Shown here in pieces: positions 8,357 through 14,140 of a stretch of 18,977 bases of DNA; within the stretch, counting starts at the first letter, position 1, and each line of letters starts with the position of its first letter. A model generated the notes under the pieces. That model had not been told where the DNA came from. It did not search any database and saw only the letters and a list, made by a program, of their open reading frames with translations. Source of the DNA: CAZOIA01 sp964579675 (GTDB taxonomy: Bacteria; Planctomycetota; Phycisphaerae; UBA1845; PWPN01); the NCBI GenBank assembly GCA_964579675.1, contig CAZOIA010000108.1, positions 1-18,977 of the forward strand, given 5' to 3'. The translations under genes and the position numbers were made by a program.

Positions 8357-8500
8357 TTCGGCAACTCCCGCGTTACGGCTGTTCAGGGGCCCAGCCTGTG
8401 GCCGGCGCAACCTGAGTCTAAACCCAATTTGGCGTGCAAAGCAACCAGGAGGGCTGTCGGCAAGAAGCAGTTTGCAGGGAGCGAAAACGCTCACCGCAAC

Positions 8501-8554
8501 ATGACAGCATTGTAATACTTCGTTTAAGTCCGCTTCAGGGTGGGAGTGTAACAT
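8501..8554 (+). promoter_or_regulatory. CusR-type box and promoter of the glycosyltransferase gene
   Basis: The box ATGACAGCATTGTAAT (8501-8516) matches 12 of the 14 fixed positions of the E. coli CusR core ATGACAA-NN-TTGTCAT. A -10-like TAACAT lies at 8549-8554, 48 bp after the box start, and no good -35 is visible, as expected for an activator-dependent promoter. The start codon at 8653 is 137 bp past the box end. The box also lies 145 bp upstream of the divergent regulator gene, so it may serve autoregulation, but no matching -10 is seen on the minus strand at the same distance. Confidence 0.7.
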
Positions 8555-8652
8555 ACTCAGGACTGCTCAGGCGCTTCTGAACCGAGTGGCGCGGTCGAGG
8601 GCAACGCCTGGACGACTGGCCTATTCCCCGAAGTTGACATGGAGGATGCTGG

Positions 8653-10479
8653 TTGAAAGGCACCGGTGATTGGGAACGTCATCCGTTCATCCTCGGCTCC
8701 GGTCGGCATCACGATCCCGCGTTCGCAGCTCTACTCCTTGTCGCCTTTGCGTCCGTCATGTGTTTGGGCGGTCTCGGGGCGGGGCCTCCGCTGAGCGACC
8801 ATGAGGCCATCAACGCGCAGGCTGCCCGCCAAACCATCCAGTCCGGCGAATGGCTGATTCCGCGTCTCGGTGAGATTCCTTGGATCCGAAAGACGCCATT
8901 GGGAATCTGGGCGACGGCGGCCGTTTCGCTGGTGGTGGATGATCCGAGCGAAGCCCCCGTTTCCGAGCTCTCCGCGCGACTGCCCTCAGCCATCGCGGCG
9001 TTCGTCAACGCGCTGCTTGCCTGGTGGCTGGCCAGCATGACGTACGGCCGGCGTGCCGGCCTGGTCGGCGGATTCATCTGCGCTGGATGCGTCGCGACGG
9101 TCTTCTATTCGCATGACGCTCAGGTCGACATGCTTCTGGCAATGTTGACAACGCTGAGCTTCGCCTGCTTCTATCGGGGTGCCGTCCATCCCCAGCCTCG
9201 CAAGGGATTCATGGTAGCTTTTTACTTCGCTCTCTCGCTGGCCATGATGGCCAAGGCGCCACTTCCCCTGGCCACGGTGGGGTTGGCTTTGGTGGTTTAC
9301 TGGTTTGTCACGGCCCCCCTGCTCAGGCTCACGTCGCCGTCGGCCGTCGAGGGCGGAGGCTCCCTGGCGAGACGGTTGTCGGGCGGATTCGTCCGGCAAT
9401 TCAAAGACCTGGGGCGACTCTGGCTCATCCCCGGCGTGCTCGCGTTTGTCGTGCTGGCGGGCGCCTGGCCGCTGTACGTTTACTGCAAGATCGACAATGC
9501 CGCGAATCTGTGGCTGATCGAGTACCTCGATCGCTATACCGGGGACATGAGTGATGAGAGCCGTCCGTTCCTCTATTACGTGCCGATCGTTTTCGGCCTG
9601 ACCGCTCCTTTCCTGCTCTCGCTGCCGGAAGCGGTGGCTGCCCCCTTCCTCCGCCGGTATCGGCCCCAGCGCGAGGGTTTGACCTACGCCTTTACCTGGA
9701 TGGTCGTGGGGCTGCTCTTCCTCAGCAGCGCGTCATTCAAGAGGCCTCATTATGTGTTGTCAATCGTGCCGGCGTGCTGCCTACTGCTGACGCCGGTGAT
9801 CGATCGCCTCTTCTTTGGAATGGTCTCGGTCGCGTCGAAAGTTGTTCAGGGCGTTTGCCGTGCCCTCCCAGTCCTGTTGGCCATCAGCCTTGTGCTGGGC
9901 GGTGTTTTGCTGAACTTGAAATACCCGAGCCTGCTGCGGGCGTACACGCTTGTTGCCTGCGGTGCTTTGGCTGTGTGGACGGCGGCGGCCTGGTCCTACG
10001 CCCGTGGCAGACGCACGATGTCGTTTGCCCTGCTGAACCTGGCCATGATGATCGTCCCGCTGTTCGTATGGCCCATCTTGGGTAAACACATCAGCCCCAA
10101 CCCGGAGGGACAGGCTCTAGCCCTGGCCTTGCGTGAAAACGGGGTGGCCTCGGACGCCCCTATCTACTGGGTCGGCGGGCGGCCGGACGCCTCCATCGAG
10201 TTCTACTCCCACTACAGGATCCGGCGCCTGATCGACGAAATCGAGATGACTGAGATACGGGAGAACCGACGGTCTCTATCCGCGGAGTTGTATCGTGAAT
10301 TCGCCCGGCGAATCGAGCAACAACTGGCACAATCTGAACCGGTGTATCTGATCATGACCGCCGGCCACTATAGCATGCTGCAACGGAATACGGAGATCCA
10401 GAGCCGGGTGCTTTTCACGCTTGACGGATTCCACGACGAACCGGGGGATGAGTTGGTCGTGGTTACCCAGTCGAGATGA
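8653..10479 (+). CDS. ArnT/PMT-like membrane glycosyltransferase, GT39 family (608 aa)
   Basis: Starts at TTG 8653 with GGAGG at 8641-8645, 7 bases upstream. The ATG inside the site (8646) leads to a very short frame. It is a polytopic membrane protein of the GT-C fold. After the first TM (about 25-43), the first periplasmic loop has LSDHEAINAQAARQTIQSGE (acidic pair Asp49/Glu51), continuing to GEIPWIRKTPLGIW, the counterpart of the DE-R-A ... EKPPL-W motif of ArnT and related enzymes. SHDAQVDMLLAM (153-164) and MMAKAPLPL (198-206) fit later conserved loops. About ten further hydrophobic segments and a soluble C-terminal domain (about 480-608) follow. Family members move a sugar from a polyprenyl-phosphate carrier to lipid A, protein or another envelope target; the acceptor here is unknown. 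Its copper-type promoter suggests envelope modification under metal stress. Confidence 0.88.
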   Translation: MKGTGDWERHPFILGSGRHHDPAFAALLLVAFASVMCLGGLGAGPPLSDHEAINAQAARQTIQSGEWLIPRLGEIPWIRKTPLGIWATAAVSLVVDDPSEAPVSELSARLPSAIAAFVNALLAWWLASMTYGRRAGLVGGFICAGCVATVFYSHDAQVDMLLAMLTTLSFACFYRGAVHPQPRKGFMVAFYFALSLAMMAKAPLPLATVGLALVVYWFVTAPLLRLTSPSAVEGGGSLARRLSGGFVRQFKDLGRLWLIPGVLAFVVLAGAWPLYVYCKIDNAANLWLIEYLDRYTGDMSDESRPFLYYVPIVFGLTAPFLLSLPEAVAAPFLRRYRPQREGLTYAFTWMVVGLLFLSSASFKRPHYVLSIVPACCLLLTPVIDRLFFGMVSVASKVVQGVCRALPVLLAISLVLGGVLLNLKYPSLLRAYTLVACGALAVWTAAAWSYARGRRTMSFALLNLAMMIVPLFVWPILGKHISPNPEGQALALALRENGVASDAPIYWVGGRPDASIEFYSHYRIRRLIDEIEMTEIRENRRSLSAELYREFARRIEQQLAQSEPVYLIMTAGHYSMLQRNTEIQSRVLFTLDGFHDEPGDELVVVTQSR

Positions 10480-10529
10480 CAGGACTGTAATTGGAGCGCC
10501 ATCGGGCATTAAGACAGAGTGTGTATCAT
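10476..10529 (+). promoter_or_regulatory. CusR-type box and promoter of the 44-aa lipoprotein gene
   Basis: ATGACAGGACTGTAAT (10476-10491) matches 11 of 14 fixed positions of the CusR core and overlaps the stop codon of the glycosyltransferase gene. TATCAT (10524-10529), one change from TATAAT, begins 48 bp after the box start, exactly as at 8501. The next start codon (10637) lies 146 bp past the box end. The conserved spacing makes this more convincing than the box alone. Confidence 0.65.
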
Positions 10530-10636
10530 CATCCACAGTCCGGACGGACGGCTCCGGACAGGCCGGGGGTCCTGCGTGGCGCGGCAGGATGCACCGGCCT
10601 GCTGACAACGACATCGCGTCACTGGAGTAGCTGGAT

Positions 10637-10771
10637 ATGTGGAAGAAGACGACTCATCTCGTACTTGTGGTTTGCACTGGTCTCCTGCTCGGCGGCGGCT
10701 GCAGCTTCGACGGCTGGTGGCCTTGGGCCGTCGGTGCCGGTGTATTGGGTCTTCTTGGGCTCGGCACCTGA
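10637..10771 (+). CDS. Very small putative lipoprotein (44 aa)
   Basis: ATG 10637 with GGAG at 10624-10627, nine bases upstream, opens a 44-codon frame. The peptide has a lysine-bearing n-region (MWKKTTH), a hydrophobic core LVLVVCTGLLLGG and a Cys at residue 22 in LLGGGC, then SFDGWWPWAVGAGVLGLLGLGT. The lipobox is imperfect (Gly at -3), so lipid attachment at Cys22 is likely but not certain. The mature part would be only 23 residues, with a Trp-rich start and a Gly/Leu hydrophobic end. I know no family for it. Having its own CusR-type promoter (box 10476, -10 at 10524) is the best evidence that it is a real gene. It may act in the periplasm or envelope during metal stress; this is inference. 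Confidence 0.6.
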   Translation: MWKKTTHLVLVVCTGLLLGGGCSFDGWWPWAVGAGVLGLLGLGT

Positions 10772-10802
10772 TATCGAACAGCCGGTCGTGAGCACCGGCA
10801 CC
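10733..10802 (+). repeat. 10-bp inverted repeat spanning the end of the small lipoprotein gene
   Basis: GGTGCCGGTG (10733-10742) is perfectly complementary to CACCGGCACC (10793-10802). A shorter arm CGGCACC (10762-10768), inside the gene's end, could pair with the same left arm (10733-10739), so two exclusive hairpins are possible. No T-run follows, so a standard terminator is unlikely. It could stabilise the 3' end of the short mRNA. Confidence 0.4.
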
Positions 10803-11139
10803 ACGGATGCCCGGGGTGGCTAGGCCCGTGCCCAGCGCCCGGAGAGGGCAGTGCACCCCAGCCTCCCGGGCCATCCGTCGGGCGGGGGGAGGGCGGAGAT
10901 TGGGAGTCTGTGTCCAAGGCCTGTTCCCTGGGGGCGAGCACCGGCTCCGACATGAAGCCGGCGGCGAGCAACATTACAGACATGTAATGTTCGCCTGGTT
11001 GTCAGTCTCCAGGCCAAGCGGTATGTTCCTGGCGATCGGAGCGGGATTCATGTCCGGGTCTGTGTCCCTGTGGGCGCCGGTCTCGCCGTCCGGCGCGGGC
11101 AGGATGTGAGAGTGCCAACGTTCAAGGAGGTACACGGTC
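10772..11139 (+). other. Spacer between the 44-aa lipoprotein gene and the outer-membrane protein gene
   Basis: 368 bp without a supported gene. A 100-codon plus frame (10807-11109) exists, but it has no ribosome binding site, an Arg/Gly-rich composition, and runs across the palindromic operator at 10970-10991, so I read it as chance. The right half holds the operator and -10 described separately. What remains is a leader of about 105 nt in front of the outer-membrane protein gene. Confidence 0.55.
10970..11027 (+). promoter_or_regulatory. Palindromic CusR-type box and promoter of the outer-membrane protein gene
   Basis: AACATTACA (10970-10978) and TGTAATGTT (10983-10991) form a perfect 9-bp dyad around GACA. 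Its inner 16 bases, ATTACAGACATGTAAT (10973-10988), match 10 of 14 fixed positions of the CusR core and share the TGTAAT half with the boxes at 8501 and 10476. A TATGTT -10-like hexamer (11022-11027) starts 49 bp after the 16-mer start. ATG 11140 lies 152 bp past its end. Because the dyad is perfect but diverges from the copper consensus, another regulator remains possible; TTACA/TGTAA dyads are also used by BlaI/CopY-type repressors. Confidence 0.6.
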
Positions 11140-12114
11140 ATGCGTCCGAGACAATCACTCGTGGTAGTCGTCGCTGTGGCGTGGTGCATGTTCCTAGTCG
11201 ACGTCGTCAAGGCGCAGCCGCCGAATCAGGAACCACTGCAGCCGTTTTGTCTGTCACTGAACCCGGCTCCCGCTGCGCCGAGGACGACCGCTTCTGAACG
11301 GACGGTGATTGAAGTCCCGGAATTCCGGTTGGCCGCGAACCAGGAGGAAATGGCCCCGCGTTCGACGGAAACCGAAATGCGAGCCGATTCGGACGAAGGA
11401 GAGGACTGGGACATCTGGGGGCCCGTCCGGATGCGGAGTCCGGACCCGGAACCCACCGGCGAACTGGAAATCAAGAACATCTTCGATTACGGCACGTCGT
11501 CCGACGGGACGGACGATGATTTCGAGTACGAACTGGAGATCGAGTGGGGGATCGCCCCGAACCACGAACTGATCTTCGAGTTGCCTGTGGAGATAGGGGA
11601 CGGTGAAGTCCATGGGAACGCCGACATCACGCTCGGCTGGCACTGGCGTTTGTGGAAGGAGCAGGAGATCCTGCCGGCGTTTGCGATGCGGAATTACATC
11701 CGCATCCCCAGCGGTTACCAGTCCAGCGGCGTTGACTACGAATTGCGCGGCCTGATCACGAAATCGATCGTTCCGGAGAAATGGCGCCTGCATTTGAACC
11801 CGTTCCTGAAATCGGTGAACGGCCACAACGAAGAGGACCAGCGCTACTTCCAGTGGGGTTTCATCGTCGGTACGGACTATCGGCTGGCGGACAACCTGAC
11901 CCTGAATCTCGACTACGTCCACGAAACGGGCGAGTGTGAAGGCGAGCGGAACCAGCACACCATGGAGGTGGGACTGGACTGGAAGTTCGCTCACAATCAG
12001 GGCCTCGGCTTCGTGGCTCGTACTGGCCTGGACGGCGACGGCATCGGCGAGAACTTCGGAGTCGCGATCAGCTACGTTTACTCCTTTGACGGTTTCCCTG
12101 CCTTGGGGAGATAG
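11140..12114 (+). CDS. Acidic outer-membrane beta-barrel-like protein (324 aa)
   Basis: ATG 11140 is preceded by an excellent ribosome binding site, AAGGAGG (11124-11130). A Sec signal peptide is clear: MRPRQ, hydrophobic core to about residue 20, probable cleavage after VVKA (Ala25). The mature N-terminus (about 60-110) is strongly acidic (ADSDEGEDWD, DGTDDDFEYE) and could bind cations. From about residue 110 to the end, alternating polar/aromatic strands separated by turns (ITLGWHWRLW, LNLDYVHETG, GVAISYVYSF) fit a beta-barrel of about 10-12 strands. It resembles the loosely defined 'transporter/MetA-pathway' outer-membrane group, but I would not assign it firmly. It ends eight residues after the last aromatic strand instead of at a terminal Phe. 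It has its own CusR-type promoter and lies just upstream of the efflux operon. A role in metal binding or passage at the outer membrane is inference. Confidence 0.75.
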   Translation: MRPRQSLVVVVAVAWCMFLVDVVKAQPPNQEPLQPFCLSLNPAPAAPRTTASERTVIEVPEFRLAANQEEMAPRSTETEMRADSDEGEDWDIWGPVRMRSPDPEPTGELEIKNIFDYGTSSDGTDDDFEYELEIEWGIAPNHELIFELPVEIGDGEVHGNADITLGWHWRLWKEQEILPAFAMRNYIRIPSGYQSSGVDYELRGLITKSIVPEKWRLHLNPFLKSVNGHNEEDQRYFQWGFIVGTDYRLADNLTLNLDYVHETGECEGERNQHTMEVGLDWKFAHNQGLGFVARTGLDGDGIGENFGVAISYVYSFDGFPALGR

Positions 12115-12213
12115 GCCGGAATTCGCTGCGCCCCTACCACCAGTAGCAGCGGCGGTTGCGCGCCAACGTATCTCTGTCCATCTGATCATGGCGCGTGGGC
12201 CAGAATGTTACCC

Positions 12214-12268
12214 GATGACAATGTTGTCATCTTAGCGCCATTACGTCTCCAGGTTCATCCGGTACAAT
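12214..12268 (+). promoter_or_regulatory. Perfect CusR copper box and promoter of the efflux operon
   Basis: GATGACAATGTTGTCATC (12214-12231) is an 8-bp perfect dyad with a 2-nt centre. Its core ATGACAA-TG-TTGTCAT (12215-12230) matches all 14 fixed positions of the CusR/PcoR/CopR box known from E. coli and other proteobacteria. TACAAT (12263-12268), one change from the ideal -10, starts 48 bp after the core start. The -35 region is poor, as expected for an activated promoter. ATG 12367 is 137 bp past the core end, leaving a leader of about 90 nt. Confidence 0.85.
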
Positions 12269-12298
12269 CTCCGTTTGGCCTGCCCGATTTCGCGGCGG

Positions 12299-12331
12299 CA
12301 GCGTTGTTCAACGGCGTGAGGCGCAACGCTG
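12299..12331 (+). repeat. Hairpin in the 5' leader of the efflux operon
   Basis: CAGCGTTG (12299-12306) and CAACGCTG (12324-12331) are perfect 8-bp complements with a 17-nt loop, inside the predicted untranslated leader and ending 35 bp before the ATG at 12367. There is no T-run, so it is not an attenuator of the usual kind. It may affect mRNA stability or translation. Confidence 0.4.
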
Positions 12332-12366
12332 AGCTTCCGCGGGACGTTGACTGAGAACGCTCGAGC

Positions 12367-13884
12367 ATGAACGCCAACTGGTTCAGAAAATCAGCTTGCC
12401 TGGGCTCCGTCAGCCTGGTTGTCATTTCGGCCTGCGCGACCGTCGACCCTGGGCCGGACTTCGAGCGGACGGCCGAAATCGTGTCGACACGGACGCGGGT
12501 TGAGGATGTCTACAATCCCGACGCCGAGGAGATGATCGAAGCGAAAGTCGCGGATCTTCTTACGGACGGTCTGACGGTTGACGAAGCCGTCCGCGTCGCG
12601 ATGCTCAACAACCGCTCCTTCCAGGCGATGTTCCAGGAAATCGGGGTGTCTCGGGCTGAGCTCGTCCAGTCCGGGCTGCTCACGAATCCCTCCCTGGCCT
12701 TCGGCGTCAGGTTCCCGGAGGGCGGAGGTCGCTCGGAGCTGACCCTGGGGCTGGCGCAGCAACTCGTGGACCTGTGGCAGATCCCCGTTCGCAAGCGCAT
12801 CGCCGAGTTTCAACTGGAGCAGACGATCCTGCGTGTGGCTCACCGTGCAACCGAGCTGGCCGCCGAGACGCGGGGGAAATGCTATGGACTCCTGGCCCTG
12901 CGTGAGCGCGCGTCCGTCACGAGGGAAAACCTGGAACTGCTGAGGCGAACTCACGAGCTGGTCAGAAAGCAGGTTGACGCAGGGGCGCGTAATCCGCTGG
13001 ATGCGAGCCTGGTCCGGGTGGCGGTGATGGAAGTGGAGCGGGAACTCATCGCCGTCGAACGGGATGCGCACACCGCCGAAGTGGCGCTGGCCCGTGTTCT
13101 CGGCCTGAGTCGCTGGCCGAACCCCTGGCAGTTGGCCGACGTGCTCCCCTCCGTGGTCCTGCCCGTCGAGGACGAAACGGCCTTGCTGCAGCTTGCGATG
13201 AGCGAAAGACTGGACGCCCAAGCCGCCGCCCGGGAGGTCCAATCAGCCGAGCAGACGTTGGAGCGAGAATACCTCGAGATCTTCCCGAATGTCACCGTGG
13301 GCTTCGACGCGGAGCGGACGGAGAACCGCGCGATGCCCGGTCGGAACGTGCTCGCCGACACCGCCCGCGCGTCCGTGGCCAATGGGCAGCTCACCGCGCC
13401 CTCCATCCAATCGAGGGCGGAGCGACGCCAGGCACATCGCCAGGTGATCGACGCCATGCTGGGACCTTCGATCGCAGTCACGCTGCCCGTCTGGGATCAG
13501 AACCAGGCCGCGATTGCCAAGGCGCGCTTCCAGGCAATCGAGGCACGGCACAGATACGAGGACCTCCTCGATGCGGTGGCTGAACAGGTGCAACGGACGG
13601 TTATTGCGACGAAGGAAAACGGGAGGCTCGTTCGTTTCTATGAACAGGAGCTGCTGCCTCAGGCGGAGCAGAACGTGGAGGGCGCCCGCCGGATCTATGA
13701 GCTGGGTGAAGAGAACGTTCTCGTCCTGCTCGACGCCCAGAAGTCACTGATTCAACAGCGGGCTGCCTATGTCGACGCACGACGGGCATACGCCGCAGCG
13801 ATCACTGACCTGGAGCAAGCATTGGGGGGACGATTCCCTCCCACCCCGACGACACAAAGCGCGTCATCCCGCCCGGAGGAGTAG
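12367..13884 (+). CDS. Outer-membrane efflux factor lipoprotein, TolC/CusC-like (505 aa)
   Basis: Outer-membrane channel of a tripartite RND exporter. The N-terminus is a lipoprotein signal with VISAC, lipidated Cys23. Two homologous OEP repeats follow (about 70-265 and 270-490). The first has LTVDEAVRVAMLNNRSFQAM and the helix AELVQSGLLTNPSL typical of TolC-family helix starts. The second ends in the long helix with GARRIYELGEENVLVLLDAQ, the hallmark near the end of the alpha-barrel. Length is about 40-50 residues above CusC as I recall it, through an insert of about 40 residues around 325-360 and a Pro/Ser-rich tail. No strong ribosome binding site precedes the ATG. The gene leads the operon, 44 bp before the small lipoprotein gene, and its promoter carries the perfect copper box. 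I leave the symbol empty because the substrate is not settled. Confidence 0.92.
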   Translation: MNANWFRKSACLGSVSLVVISACATVDPGPDFERTAEIVSTRTRVEDVYNPDAEEMIEAKVADLLTDGLTVDEAVRVAMLNNRSFQAMFQEIGVSRAELVQSGLLTNPSLAFGVRFPEGGGRSELTLGLAQQLVDLWQIPVRKRIAEFQLEQTILRVAHRATELAAETRGKCYGLLALRERASVTRENLELLRRTHELVRKQVDAGARNPLDASLVRVAVMEVERELIAVERDAHTAEVALARVLGLSRWPNPWQLADVLPSVVLPVEDETALLQLAMSERLDAQAAAREVQSAEQTLEREYLEIFPNVTVGFDAERTENRAMPGRNVLADTARASVANGQLTAPSIQSRAERRQAHRQVIDAMLGPSIAVTLPVWDQNQAAIAKARFQAIEARHRYEDLLDAVAEQVQRTVIATKENGRLVRFYEQELLPQAEQNVEGARRIYELGEENVLVLLDAQKSLIQQRAAYVDARRAYAAAITDLEQALGGRFPPTPTTQSASSRPEE

Positions 13885-13928
13885 GCACAAACCCGGCCCC
13901 GAATGGCCATGGTGGAGGATGGCGGATC

Positions 13929-14129
13929 ATGACCAGAGCGCAACATTTGGGATGGAAGACGGCTCTGCTGCTCAGTTTCACGACGCTTATCGCGTCACTG
14001 ATAGGATGCGACGGGACCGCGGGCGAAGCGGCCCAGCCACTCGCTCAGCTTGTCGCCAACCGGCTTCAGCACTTGCAGGAGTTCTCTGTCGGTTTCGGCC
14101 GGCAGATGTTGGCCGCCTGGCTGTTTTGA
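13929..14129 (+). CDS. Small lipoprotein within the efflux operon (66 aa)
   Basis: ATG 13929 has GGAGG at 13914-13918, ten bases upstream. A textbook lipoprotein signal follows: basic MTRAQHLGWK, hydrophobic core ALLLSFTTLIAS, and lipobox SLIGC with Cys27. The mature product is 40 residues: CDGTAGEAAQ, an amphipathic helix PLAQLVANRLQHLQEF, and a hydrophobic end GRQMLAAWLF that could insert in or lie on a membrane. No Met/His/Cys metal-binding cluster is present apart from the lipidated Cys, so it is not a CusF-like metallochaperone. It sits between the outer-membrane factor and the membrane fusion protein with gaps of 44 and 11 bp, so it is surely co-transcribed. A role as assembly factor or accessory subunit of the pump is inference; no known family was recognised. 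Confidence 0.8.
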   Translation: MTRAQHLGWKTALLLSFTTLIASLIGCDGTAGEAAQPLAQLVANRLQHLQEFSVGFGRQMLAAWLF

Positions 14130-14140
14130 GGCACTCGGAA

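Noticed and set aside
8533..8571. Three TCAGG repeats (8535, 8557, 8567) as response-regulator half sites
   Set aside because: Five-base repeats are expected by chance in this composition, they lie mostly downstream of the -10, and they are not found at the other three promoters.
10807..11109. 100-codon ORF between the lipoprotein and outer-membrane protein genes
   Set aside because: No ribosome binding site, Arg/Gly-rich, and it runs straight through a palindromic operator and -10.
13769..14140. N-terminal extension of the membrane fusion protein
   Set aside because: Would overlap the end of the outer-membrane factor gene and the whole 66-aa gene; ATG 14141 gives a lipoprotein-type signal.
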